Assembly (NCBI GenBank): GCA_913055615.1
Contig: CAJXKK010000007.1
Location: 44,183-108,182 of the forward strand
Length of the DNA stretch: 64,000 bases
Direction: 5' to 3'
DNA from: an uncultured Ectothiorhodospiraceae bacterium
Lineage (GTDB): Bacteria > Pseudomonadota > Gammaproteobacteria > XJ16 > Halofilaceae
Part shown: positions 52,848 to 62,281 of the stretch, piece after piece
Layout: the number at the start of each line of letters is the position of its first letter
How positions within the stretch are numbered: position 1 is the stretch's first letter
Made by a program: the position numbers and the translations under genes
Notes under the pieces: model-generated
What the model saw: only the letters and a program-made list of their open reading frames with translations
Database searches by the model: none
Told to the model about the DNA's origin: nothing

Positions 52848-53609
52848 TGGTTCCCCCTTGTTATGGGTTTCTCGCCACCCGTCAGCGACGGGCGCCGGCC
52901 AAACGGCACTGGCCATTCGGTGCCGAACGCCCGCGACGGGATCGGATCGGGTTCATTTCCAGGGAATACCGCACGGGACCTCCGTCCCGGCAGCGAGAGG
53001 CCGGCCACGTCGTTGCACGAGCGATATCGTGGACGACGCCGACCGTTTGCGGAGTCGTCAGACCGTGCGACTTCCGAAGCCCGCGCGCGTCGCTGCCACG
53101 GCAACCGTGGTTGCCGTGTTCCGGGGTGGCGCGGTGGAAATCGAGATGGGGGCCTGACGGATCCGGGGCGTACTCGTCGCCCGTCACCCGGATGGGCGTA
53201 CGGGGTCGACGCGGTGAGGACCGCAACCCTGGCGGTCGGGCGAAGGGGTGTACCGGCGGTCGACCGATCGGCGGGCGGCCTCCCGGCCTGAACTCGGCGA
53301 TCGACCGATCCGGGCGTCTGCGGGCGGACACTGCCTGCCCGGAGAGGCATACGGTCCGGATCGGTTGCCGGTATTGCTCAGAAGCGACCCGCACCATGTC
53401 GGGCTCCCCCAGCGCCGCGTCCCGATCACAACCGACCGGAACGCATCCTGGTCGCGAATTTACCTTAAAGAATATTTATTGCATAGAGAGAAATTCTTTG
53501 CGCGCGACCGATCCGGGACGACCGGCCAGAGCTCTGCATGGCAGATAATTCAGGTGAGAAAAAGCGGGATCATCGCCAAAACCGCGCGATTTTCAGCGAT
53601 CTTGAACAC
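52848..53609. other. 762-bp gap upstream of amt
   Basis: No convincing gene: the open frames here are rich in Arg/Pro/Gly and lack ribosome-binding sites. Notable elements are a perfect 9-bp hairpin CACGGCAAC/GTTGCCGTG (53097-53118), and an AT-rich island (53455-53500) with AATTTACC and an inverted AAAGAAT/ATTCTTT pair (53467-53499). The island is the best promoter candidate for amt, implying a leader of about 600 bases; a small RNA is the alternative. Confidence 0.45.
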
Positions 53610-54260
53610 TCAGCTGGAACCTTCGTCCCGGGAATATGTAATTACCGAGAGGTACCGGCAAGGAACGTCAAGGAGCTCGATCGGGCCATGCGGGGCAATG
53701 GAGTCGAAGAACAGGGCATCGCCGGGCCCCATGGGGAAGGTCTGCTCGCCATGGCGATAAATCAGGCGCCCCTCGAGCATGTAGATGAATTCGACGCCTT
53801 CATGCTGGAAGTCACCGAAAGGCTCCGAGCCTTCCGACAGCGTGATCCTGTACGGTTCCACCCCTATGACGTTACGCACCCCATGGCCCAGCAACTCGTA
53901 GAGATGGCCGGACTTGGTGCCGCGGCGGTCGATCTCGAGGCCGGTACCGGCAGGGACGAAAGAGACATCGCGGCTCGTATCAAGCGGCGCGAACAACGCC
54001 GACAACGGTATGCCCAGCGCGTCGGCCAGGGCGCTGAGAGTGCCCAGCGAGGGCGAGGTCTGGCCGTTCTCGATCTTGGACATCATGCCCTGCGACAGGC
54101 CTGCCCGCTGCGCCAGGGCGACGATCGTCAGATCCGCGCGGCGCCGATGCCGACGGATCTCGGCGCCGACGTATTTCTCCAGATCGCGACTGGCCACCCC
54201 CGCCGTCGTATCCGGGATGAGTCCCAGCGACTCGGCGTCCGTCTTCTTCCGTTGATTCAC
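53610..54260 (-). CDS. XRE-family regulator with cupin sensor domain
   Basis: A 216-residue regulator: a helix-turn-helix of the Cro/CI type (VGAEIRRHRRRADLTIVALA through MMSKIENGQTSPSLGTLSAL) and a C-terminal cupin (GVEFIYMLEGRLIYRHGEQ; FPMGPGDALFFDSIAPHGP). Such proteins control amine and amino acid catabolic genes after binding a small ligand. The GTG at 54260 follows AAGGGA and is better than an upstream TTG. It lies between the methylamine uptake genes and the mgd set; a role as methylamine regulator is inferred. Confidence 0.85.
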   Translation of the reverse strand: MNQRKKTDAESLGLIPDTTAGVASRDLEKYVGAEIRRHRRRADLTIVALAQRAGLSQGMMSKIENGQTSPSLGTLSALADALGIPLSALFAPLDTSRDVSFVPAGTGLEIDRRGTKSGHLYELLGHGVRNVIGVEPYRITLSEGSEPFGDFQHEGVEFIYMLEGRLIYRHGEQTFPMGPGDALFFDSIAPHGPIELLDVPCRYLSVITYSRDEGSS

Positions 54261-54410
54261 CGTCGTCCCTTCCCGGTTCTCCGCTGACCGCAGGATACAG
54301 GTCCAGTGCGCTATGCGGGAATTGCGGAACAATCGTCCGGCTGGCCGCGCCTTCCCCGGGGTCGCTCGATCAACGCATGGCGATCGGGGCCCACACCCGG
54401 GAATATCCGG

Positions 54411-55051
54411 TCAGGCCCCGGGGTGGTTGATGGACCAGATCGTCGCCATGCGCATCAACGCGGCATTGTTGGCGGCACCGAGCTTGTGTTTCATATGCTC
54501 CCGGTGGCTGTCGATTGTCTTCGGGCTGCGCTGCAGCCGTTCGGCGATCTCGCGGGTGGCATAACCCCGCCCGAGGAGCGCGAAGACCTCGAGTTCGCGG
54601 TCCGACAGCAGCGTTTCGGGCTCGGCCGTCGAGGCGTCGGGCCCCCGCATGCTCTGTCGCAGCAGGTGGGCCGCCCATTCCGGTTTCAGATAAAACCGGC
54701 CCGCGAGCACCTCGCGGATGGCCTCGATCAGGCGATCAACCGCCTCCGCCTTGGTGATACAGCCATCGGCCCCGGCACGCAGGGCGCGCTCGGCATACAT
54801 CCGTTCCTCATGTATCGACACGATCAGTATCCGCAGCCAGGGATGCCGGTTACGCGGATCACGTACCAGCGACAGGGCATTGCCATGCGGCAATGAGAGA
54901 TCCATCAACACCAGATCCGGACAGACCTCTTGGATGACCCGACTGCCCTCGGCGGCATCCCCGCTTCACCGCACACACGCAGATCCTCGACCTCATGCAG
55001 CAGATCGATCAGGCCCTTGCGGAAGACCGGGTGATCCTCGACAAGGACCAC
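54411..55051 (-). pseudogene. LuxR-type response regulator, frameshifted in the receiver domain
   Basis: Two frames together make a complete NarL/LuxR-type response regulator of about 213 residues. The first (from GTG 55051) encodes VVLVEDHPVFRKGLIDLLHE; the second resumes as DAAEGSRVIQEVCPDLVLMD with the phosphoacceptor Asp, then the lysine GCITKA and a helix-turn-helix with LSDRELEVFALLGRGYATRE. The switch is at a run of four G (54959-54962 on the minus strand), where five G would restore the frame. No sensor kinase is near. It is either a pseudogene, a read error or a slippery site. Confidence 0.78.
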
Positions 55052-55351
55052 CCGCGCGGCGGTTTAGGCCGTATTCTCTGCGATATCGGTCAATGCCCTT
55101 CCCCTTCCCGACGGGACGACTGTACAAGCGCCCGTATACGGCCGCATGAGAACTCCGCACCGAATGATGCCCTGCACAGTCGGCCTTGAAGTCACTCCCC
55201 GACAAGTCTAGCCCTTTGGAAGCCGAAAGCCATCCCGGAAAGGATTCGCCTCCCGGATCACGATATCCACATAACAGCCTCCCGGCTACGGGTTCTATTG
55301 CGCCCTGTCTGGAATTCTCCCAGGTTATGCTCCTGCTGCCCCCGATAGGAC
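55052..55351. other. 300-bp divergent gap between the two frameshifted regulators
   Basis: No gene or FNR-type box (TTGAT-N4-ATCAA) is evident. It presumably holds divergent promoters for the response regulator and the FNR-like gene; I could not define them. Confidence 0.35.
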
Positions 55352-56253
55352 ATGAACGCTGCTGACGTTACCTTAACAATCGACATTCGCGGTTCGGTGA
55401 ACAGGGCCATGGCGGGAATTTCTCCGATCAATGGACAACCGCTGAATCAGGATGCACGCACCGGCCACACCGGCGAGGAAGAACCTGCCATATCGTGGTC
55501 CCACCAGGAACGTCGTATTGCCGCGGAACGCGCCCGTGGCCGAAGCTGTTTCCACTGTGCCCTTCGCCGCTCGTGTTTCCCCGATCACCTGAACGAGGAG
55601 ACATTCACCGAGATCGACCGCATCGCCCACGGCCGCGGCCCCGTGGCCCGGGGCGAGACCATCTTCAACGCGGGAGATCCTTTCGAGAACGTCTACACCG
55701 TACGCAGTGGTACGCTGCGCATCAGCACGATCGACCACAACGGCGCCGAACAGGTCATCGGATTCACCCTTCCGGGCGAGATCACAGGTATCGAGAGCCT
55801 CGGCAGCGAGGGTGACTGCACGCGCGCAGTCACCCTCGAACGCACCACCCTGTGTGCGATTCCGGTCGATCGCCTTCTCGCGATCGCCCAGTCGCACCCG
55901 GGGCTGCAACGGCGTGTACACCAGCTCGCCGGCGGTATAATCCGCCGCGATCGTGCGCATTTCCGCGAACTGGCCGGCTCAACGCGCATCAACGCCTGCT
56001 GCTGTTCCCCGCGGACCCGCTCCGGCGGTACCGAGCAGCCGCGTTCGCCACCGATGAGGTCCATCTCTCCATGTACCGGGACGATATCGCCAATTACCTC
56101 GGCGTGACCCTCAAGACGATCAGCCGCATGATGACGCGTGTCACCGATGAAGGCGTTACCGAAGTCCGGCATCGACATATCCGCGTGAGCGAGGCGGGAG
56201 TGACCGCCCTCACCGAGCGTGCCAAACCGCCGGATTACGCCCTCAGTGGATAG
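55352..56253 (+). pseudogene. FNR/CRP-family oxygen-type regulator, frameshifted before the HTH
   Basis: The first frame encodes an FNR-type sensor: the cluster cysteines C-x2-C-x5-C in CFHCALRRSC, a cyclic-nucleotide-like domain (FNAGDPFENVYTVRSGTLRI) and the fourth Cys in TTLCAIPVDRLL. The DNA-binding part (LSMYRDDIANYLGVTLKTIS) is in the next frame, 55978-56253. The frames join if one C is added at about 55978 (LAG to LNAHQRLLLF). As read, the product would lose its helix-turn-helix. About 300 residues if repaired, with a 50-residue N-terminal extension. Pseudogene or base-call error. Confidence 0.8.
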
Positions 56254-56427
56254 TGCACCGACTCAGTCATCCGGGACCATCCGGTCGGTCCTGGCCGGTA
56301 AACCGTAACGGCTGGCGGCGGGCCCACCGGCGGCGCCATCGGGGCGCATCGCCGCTGCGCGTACAGGCTCGGGGAAGATATGCATGGGGCCGTCAGGCGG
56401 GCGGCTGCGCCGCGTGGTTCCGGATAC

Positions 56428-56457
56428 GAAAAAGGGCGCCCGGAGGCGCCCTTTTTC
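56428..56457. terminator. Bidirectional Rho-independent terminator
   Basis: Stem GAAAAAGGGCGCC with its complement around loop CGGA, A- and T-runs on both sides, between convergent fnr-like and fhs genes. It should stop transcription in both directions. Confidence 0.9.
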
Positions 56458-56495
56458 GCAGATCCGCAACCCGGCCTGCGGCCGGACCCGGACGA

Positions 56496-58190
56496 TCAGA
56501 ACAGCCCTTCGATGTTGCCGTCTTCGCCGAGGCGGATATGCGCCGCCGCCGGGACCTTCGGCAGGCCGGGCATGGTCATCACGTCGCCGCAGACGATCAC
56601 GAGGAATTCCGCACCGGCGGACAGCCGTACCTCGCGGATCGTGACCGTATGCCCGCTCGGGGCGCCCTTCATACCCGGGTCGGTCGAGAACGACAACGGG
56701 GTCTTGGCGATGCAGACCGGATAATGCCCGTAACCCTGCTCTTCGAGCTGGCTGAGCTGATTCCTGATTTTGTCCTCCGCATTGATGTCCGCCGCGCCAT
56801 AAAGCTCCGTGGCGATCGTCTTGACCTTGTCCCACAGCGGCATCTCGTCGGAGTACAGGACGTTGAACCGGCTCGGCTTCTCCTCGATCGTGCGGACCAC
56901 GGTATCGGCCAGATCGCTGGCGCCGGGACCGCCGTTCGCCCAGTGATCGGAGAGCACCAGCTCGACGTCCTCCTCGGCGATGCGCTCACGCAGCGCTTCG
57001 ATCTCGGCCTCGGTGTCAGCCGAGAACTTGTTGACCGCGACGACCGGCGGGACGCCGAATTTCTTGACGTTGCGCACGTGGCGGATGACGTTCTCGGCGC
57101 CCTTGCGGACGGCGTCGACGTTCTCCTTCTTCAGCTCTTCCTTGGCCACACCGCCGTGCATCTTGACGGCGCGGATGGTGGCCACGATGACGCAGGCATC
57201 CGGGGTCAGGCCGGATTTGCGGCACTTGATATCGAAGAACTTCTCGGCACCGAGATCGGCACCGAAGCCTGCCTCGGTCACGACGTAGTCCGCGAGCTTG
57301 AGCGCGGTACGCGTGGCGCTGACGCTGTTACAGCCGTGGGCGATGTTGGCGAACGGTCCACCATGCACGAATGCCGGGGTGCCCTCGAGCGTCTGCACCA
57401 GGTTCGGACCAAGCGCGTTCTTCAGCAGCACCGTCATCGCGCCCTCGGCCTGCAGATCGCGCGCCCGGATCGGCTCACGCTGGCGGGTGTAGGCGACGAC
57501 GATATTGCCGAGGCGTTCCTGCAGGTCTTCCAGGTCATTGGCGAGACAGAAAATCGCCATGACCTCGGAGGCGACGGTAATGTCGAAGCCATCCTCACGC
57601 GGGAAGCCATTGCCGACGCCACCCAGGCTGTTGGTGATGTTGCGCAATGCACGATCGTTCATATCGAGCACGCGCTTCCACGTCACGCGGCGGGCATCGA
57701 TGCCGAGCTCGTTGCCCCAGTGGATGTGGTTGTCGATCATCGCCGACAGCAGGTTGTGCGCGGAGGTGATCGCGTGGAAATCGCCGGTGAAGTGGAGGTT
57801 GATCTCCTCCATCGGCACCACCTGGGCGAAACCGCCGCCCGCGGCACCCCCCTTGACGCCGAAACACGGGCCGAGCGAGGGCTCGCGCAGGCAGATCGCG
57901 GCGTTGCGGCCGGTGTGATTGAGCGCGTCGCCGAGGCCGACGCTGGTCGTCGTCTTGCCCTCGCCGGCCGGTGTCGGCGTGATACCCGCCACGAGGATCA
58001 GTTTGCCGTTCGGCTTGTCCTTCAGGGTCTCCGCGTAGTCCGGATCCACCTTGGCTTTGACGTGCCCATACGGCAGCAGACCGTGGCCGGGAATACCCAG
58101 CTTGTCGGAGATCTCGGTGATGTTACGGAGGGTCGCGCCACGCGCTATCTCGATGTCGCTCTTCGGATTCTGATGCTGCTCGTTGCCCAT
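56496..58190 (-). CDS. fhs: Formate-tetrahydrofolate ligase
   Basis: A 564-residue enzyme joining formate and THF with ATP to give 10-formyl-THF; in the reverse, it yields formate and ATP from C1 catabolism. The ATP loop is [20 protein letters not shown], with [19 protein letters not shown] typical of the family. With FolD it converts methylene-THF made by the oxidases to formate plus ATP. It closes the glyA-mgd unit, 165 bases after the gamma subunit gene. Confidence 0.96.
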   Translation of the reverse strand: MGNEQHQNPKSDIEIARGATLRNITEISDKLGIPGHGLLPYGHVKAKVDPDYAETLKDKPNGKLILVAGITPTPAGEGKTTTSVGLGDALNHTGRNAAICLREPSLGPCFGVKGGAAGGGFAQVVPMEEINLHFTGDFHAITSAHNLLSAMIDNHIHWGNELGIDARRVTWKRVLDMNDRALRNITNSLGGVGNGFPREDGFDITVASEVMAIFCLANDLEDLQERLGNIVVAYTRQREPIRARDLQAEGAMTVLLKNALGPNLVQTLEGTPAFVHGGPFANIAHGCNSVSATRTALKLADYVVTEAGFGADLGAEKFFDIKCRKSGLTPDACVIVATIRAVKMHGGVAKEELKKENVDAVRKGAENVIRHVRNVKKFGVPPVVAVNKFSADTEAEIEALRERIAEEDVELVLSDHWANGGPGASDLADTVVRTIEEKPSRFNVLYSDEMPLWDKVKTIATELYGAADINAEDKIRNQLSQLEEQGYGHYPVCIAKTPLSFSTDPGMKGAPSGHTVTIREVRLSAGAEFLVIVCGDVMTMPGLPKVPAAAHIRLGEDGNIEGLF

Positions 58191-58355
58191 CGGCCTGCTC
58201 CCGGTCCTGTTTTACTTTCGATTGTCCGCGGGCACTCCCGCAAATCAGTACGGCCGCCCCCGGGTTTCCCGGAGGTGGCCGTGCTGCCGGAGGAAGGGAT
58301 CTGGTGATCCGTCCCCGGTACATCGCCCGCCATCAACGGCCAGGCGACGGTACTC

Positions 58356-58967
58356 TCAGTCACTGACCGCCATGCCACCGTATTCGACGGTGGCATCTTC
58401 GAGCCAGATAAACATGTAGTCAGCGAAACTCCGGCGTACCACGATCTCGAACGCCTGCCCGTCCGCCAGGGGCCGGATGAGGATCCCGGCATGACCCAGA
58501 AGGGTCTGCGCGCACTGCCCCGGCGCGAACGCGCGCGGATGCAGGTCGAGCGTGCAGCCCTTCTCGAGCACGTCGCGCGCATGCGGTCCCGAAAGCTCGA
58601 CGGTCGTAAAGTTCCCGGTGACATCGTTCGTGGCGATGTGCTGCCCGGCGAGGGCTTCCTCGAGGCCCGCGATCAGATCGCGCTCGGCGTTCGCGCCGGT
58701 CCGCACGAACCATTCGGTCGGTGCCAGCCAGAAGGCCGTGATGTCGCCGCTGTCGGCGACCGTGTTCGGCCCGCTCGGCAGGGCAAGGCCCAGAACACCC
58801 TTCACCGCATCGGTGAAATCCGGGTCGTCCGGGTTGCCACGCAGATTGACGCAACCGAGGAACGGGCGCTCACGCAGCGTGATGCCGGCATCCGACGGCG
58901 AGGCCGCCTTGCGCCCGGACGTGATCCGCTCGACCAGCGGCGATTCCTGACGAATGGCTTCAGACAT
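58356..58967 (-). CDS. mgdD: N-methylglutamate dehydrogenase subunit D (SoxG-like)
   Basis: A 203-residue SoxG-like small subunit. It contains LRERPFLGCVNLRGNPDDP, FWLAPTEWFVRTG and VELSGPHARDVLEKGCTLDL, typical of this GcvT-related subunit. Its start overlaps the end of the alpha-type gene by eight bases. The assignment to N-methylglutamate rather than sarcosine comes from gene context with gmaS and mgsABC; sequence alone allows both. Confidence 0.78.
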   Translation of the reverse strand: MSEAIRQESPLVERITSGRKAASPSDAGITLRERPFLGCVNLRGNPDDPDFTDAVKGVLGLALPSGPNTVADSGDITAFWLAPTEWFVRTGANAERDLIAGLEEALAGQHIATNDVTGNFTTVELSGPHARDVLEKGCTLDLHPRAFAPGQCAQTLLGHAGILIRPLADGQAFEIVVRRSFADYMFIWLEDATVEYGGMAVSD

Positions 58968-61900
58968 TCTGCCGTTCCCCCTTCGGATCGTAGAACACGG
59001 GGCTCGTAATCCGGCACTGGATCACGCGGCCATCCGCCTGTGGCGAGTAGAGCACGTCGTCCATCCGCTCGCGGCCGCGTTTGACCATCGCGAGGGCGAT
59101 CGAGTGGCCGAGTGTCGATGAGTAATAACTTGAGGTCACATAGCCGTGCAGCGGCACCGGTTTCGGCGCTTCGTTCGCATTCGGCTCCTCGACCAGCTGC
59201 GCGCCCTCGGGAATGATCTCCTTCGGGTCTTCCAGGGTCACCAGACCGACGAACTGCTCGCGGTCTTCGCGCATCGCGTCGGGCCGGCTCAGTGAACGGC
59301 GGCCGATGTAATCCTTTTTCTTCGACAACAGCCCGTGCATGCCGAAGTCCATCGGATTGACCGAGCCGTCAGTATCCTGGCCGGCAATGATGAAGCCCTT
59401 CTCCGCGCGCAGGATATGCATCGTCTCGGTGCCATACGGGGTGATGCCGTACTCCTGGCCCGCTTCCCAGACGGCGTCCCAGACATACTGGCCGTAATTC
59501 GCCTGCACGTTGATCTCGAAGCCGAGTTCGCCACTGAAGCTGATGCGGAACAGGCGCGCGGGCACCCCGGCCGCTTCGCAATCGCGCCAGGTCATGAACG
59601 GGAAGGCACCGCCCGACAGATCGACACCGCTGACGACTTTGGCTACGACATCACGTGCATGCGGCCCGGCCAGCGAGATCGCCGCCCATTGGTCGGTGGT
59701 CGAGGTCAGATACACCTGCAGTTCCGGCCACTCGGTCTGCAGATATTCCTCGAGATGGCCGAGCACGCGCGCGGCCCCGCCGGTCGTCGTGGTCATGTGG
59801 TAATGGTCTTCGGCGATGCGCGCGGACACGCCATCGTCCATGATCATGCCATCCTCACTGAGCATGATCCCGTATCGAGCCTTGCCGACCTCCATGGTCT
59901 TCCAGCCGCTCGTATAGACCCGGTTCAGGAATTCCGCCGCGTCCGGCCCGCGCACGTCGATCTTGCCCAGCGTCGAGGCATCGAGCACACCGACGGCATG
60001 CCGGGTCTGGTAGGACTCGCGGTCCAGCGCTTCGCGCATCGACTCACCCGGCTTCGGGTAGTACCACGGGCGCTTCCAGTCACCCACGTTCTCGAACAGC
60101 GCGCCATGGTCGACGTGCCATTTGTGCATCGGCGTCTTGCGCACGGCGTGGAACCGCTCCGGACCCAACTCGCGGCCCGCGAAGGCGCCCATGGTCACCG
60201 GCGTATAGGCCGGCCGGAAGGTGGTGGTGCCGACCTTGGCGATATCCTCGCCCAGTGCCTCGGCCGCGATGCCGGCGCCGTTGATGTTGCCGAGCTTGCC
60301 CTGGTCGGTGCCGAAGCCCATCGCCGTGTAGCGTTTGATGTGCTCGATCGAGCGATACCCCTCGCGCACGGCGAGATACACGTCGGCACTGGTCTGGTCG
60401 TTCTGCACGTCGATGAACTGCTTCGGAGCGCGCGGGATTGCCTTGCGCGAAGGGACCCGCCACATCGGACGCAGCGGCGATTCCTGCTGCTTGCCCGTCG
60501 CCGGCGCCTCGCCCTCGATGTCCTCACTGCCGAAGCCGACGCCGGCCGCCGCCGTAGCCCCGGCCGACAGGCCCTCGGTGATGCAGCCGCCGAGCGCGAA
60601 GTTGCCGTTGCAGGCGCCGGCGTTGTAGGTGTTGCCGACGGCCTGATCGGGCACGAACGAGGCGATCGACTCGTCGTAGCGCATCGTCCCGCCGGGGTGC
60701 GAATGCAGATGGATCACGGGGTTCCAGCCGCCCGAACTCGCGACCAGGTCGCAGTCGAGGTGATGGATCTCGCCATAGACACCGTCGCCACGGCCATTGA
60801 GGCGCATGACCTTGACGCCGCTGACGTGCTGCCCGCCGCGCGTGTCGACCACGGCATAGCCGCCGTAGATCGGGATCTCCTCCTTGCGGGCACGGTCAAC
60901 GAGTACGCTGTCGCTCTCCGGGCGTACATCGACGATCGCCGCGACATCGATCCCGTGATCGTTGAGGTCGAGCGCGGTCTGGTACGCGCTGTCGTTGTTC
61001 GTGAACACGACCGCGCGCTGCCCCGGGCGGACCCCGTAGCGGTTGATATAGGTCGACACCGCCGAGGCCGGCATGATGCCGGGCCGATCGTTGTTGCAGA
61101 ACACGAGCGGGCGCTCGATCGCCCCGGTCGCGAGCACGACCTGGTTCGCCCGCACACGCCACTGGCGCTGACGCGGCCGCCCGTCGGGCGACGTCAGACC
61201 CATGTGGTCCGTCACCCGCTCCAGCAGCGACACGAAACCGTGATGGTAATGGCCAAAAGCCGTCGTGCGCGCCAGCAGGGTCACCTCTTCCAGCGACTCC
61301 AGCTCGGCCACCGCCGTCTTCGCCCATTCGATGCCGGGTTTGCCGTCAAGGTACTGGCGATTCGCCAGCAGACTGCCGCCGAACTCGTTCTGTTCGTCAC
61401 AGAGGATCACGCGCGCACCGCGCCGCCCAGCCTCCAGCGCCGCCGCGAGACCGGCCGGGCCAGCGCCCACGATCAGCACATCGCAGTGACGGTTCTTCTT
61501 GTCGTAGCGATCCGGATCCGGCTCGGTCGGCGCCTTGCCGAAACCGGCCGCCTTGCGGATGCGGGGCTCGTAGACCTTGTCCCACCAGGACTTCGGCCAC
61601 TTGAAGGTCTTGTAATAGAACCCGGCCGGCAGCAGCGGCGAGAACAGGCCCGTAACCGCGTTGACGTCGAACTTCACGCTCGGCCAGCAGTTGACGCTGT
61701 TCGCCTCGAGCCCCTGATACAGCTCGGTCTGGGTCGCGCGGAGATTCGGGATGGTGCCGGCGCCGCGCCCGACCTGCACGAGCGAGTTCGGGCATTCCGC
61801 GCCCGCGCCCATGATCCCGCGCGGCCGGTGCAGCTTGAAGCTGCGACTGACAAGGGAGATGCCATTCGCGAGCAGCGCGGAGGCGAGCGTATCGCCCTCA

Positions 61901-61992
61901 TAGCCCTGCAGCGACTGACCGTTGAAGGTGAACGTCAGCGGCTTGCTGCGATCGATACGGCCACCGGACTGCAGACGTTTCGTCTGGCTCAC
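58960..61992 (-). CDS. mgdC: N-methylglutamate dehydrogenase subunit C (SoxA-like)
   Basis: A 1010-residue alpha-type subunit. Domains in order: ferredoxin-like fold (about 20-110, TFNGQSLQGYEGDTLASALL), a dinucleotide-binding reductase-like domain from about 165 (LIVGAGPAGLAAALEAGRRG), and a C-terminal GcvT-type folate domain from about 600. The product C1 unit is handed to THF. Complete and better conserved than the first-set alpha subunit. ATGA overlap with the delta gene. Confidence 0.84.
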   Translation of the reverse strand: MSQTKRLQSGGRIDRSKPLTFTFNGQSLQGYEGDTLASALLANGISLVSRSFKLHRPRGIMGAGAECPNSLVQVGRGAGTIPNLRATQTELYQGLEANSVNCWPSVKFDVNAVTGLFSPLLPAGFYYKTFKWPKSWWDKVYEPRIRKAAGFGKAPTEPDPDRYDKKNRHCDVLIVGAGPAGLAAALEAGRRGARVILCDEQNEFGGSLLANRQYLDGKPGIEWAKTAVAELESLEEVTLLARTTAFGHYHHGFVSLLERVTDHMGLTSPDGRPRQRQWRVRANQVVLATGAIERPLVFCNNDRPGIMPASAVSTYINRYGVRPGQRAVVFTNNDSAYQTALDLNDHGIDVAAIVDVRPESDSVLVDRARKEEIPIYGGYAVVDTRGGQHVSGVKVMRLNGRGDGVYGEIHHLDCDLVASSGGWNPVIHLHSHPGGTMRYDESIASFVPDQAVGNTYNAGACNGNFALGGCITEGLSAGATAAAGVGFGSEDIEGEAPATGKQQESPLRPMWRVPSRKAIPRAPKQFIDVQNDQTSADVYLAVREGYRSIEHIKRYTAMGFGTDQGKLGNINGAGIAAEALGEDIAKVGTTTFRPAYTPVTMGAFAGRELGPERFHAVRKTPMHKWHVDHGALFENVGDWKRPWYYPKPGESMREALDRESYQTRHAVGVLDASTLGKIDVRGPDAAEFLNRVYTSGWKTMEVGKARYGIMLSEDGMIMDDGVSARIAEDHYHMTTTTGGAARVLGHLEEYLQTEWPELQVYLTSTTDQWAAISLAGPHARDVVAKVVSGVDLSGGAFPFMTWRDCEAAGVPARLFRISFSGELGFEINVQANYGQYVWDAVWEAGQEYGITPYGTETMHILRAEKGFIIAGQDTDGSVNPMDFGMHGLLSKKKDYIGRRSLSRPDAMREDREQFVGLVTLEDPKEIIPEGAQLVEEPNANEAPKPVPLHGYVTSSYYSSTLGHSIALAMVKRGRERMDDVLYSPQADGRVIQCRITSPVFYDPKGERQNV

Positions 61993-62270
61993 TGTTCACC
62001 CCCCGGCGGTTCTTCGCCCATCCTGTAGAACGCCTTGAATTCGTAGGTCGTGGTATCGCGCACGGCATTGAACCAGCGCCGGCAACCCGCGGAGTGCACC
62101 CAGCGCTCGCGAAAGTCACCGCGCCTGTTGCTGCCGAAGAACAGGTAATCGGCCCATTCGGCGTCCGATACCGAGTCCGGGTCCTTCGGCCGTTCGATGT
62201 GCGCCTCGCCGCCGTAACCGAACTCCGATTCGTCGCGCCAGCCGCACCAGGGACATTTGATATGAAGCAT
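61989..62270 (-). CDS. mgdB: N-methylglutamate dehydrogenase subunit B (SoxD-like)
   Basis: A 93-residue delta-type subunit with an intact zinc site: CPWCGWRDESEFGYGGE near the N terminus and HSAGCRRWF later give two Cys, one His and one Cys. It serves as a reference for the altered delta subunit at 37797. It starts 11 bases after mgdA and overlaps mgdC by ATGA. Confidence 0.85.
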   Translation of the reverse strand: MLHIKCPWCGWRDESEFGYGGEAHIERPKDPDSVSDAEWADYLFFGSNRRGDFRERWVHSAGCRRWFNAVRDTTTYEFKAFYRMGEEPPGGEQ

Positions 62271-62281
62271 GATCTACCCCC

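Noticed and set aside
52882..53397. A 171-codon minus-strand frame upstream of amt
   Set aside because: Rich in Arg, Pro and Gly, no ribosome-binding site, no recognisable domain; more likely untranslated leader.
59335..62028. An 897-codon open frame antisense to mgdC
   Set aside because: Same shadow effect; no recognisable domain and low-complexity Arg/Ala/His composition.
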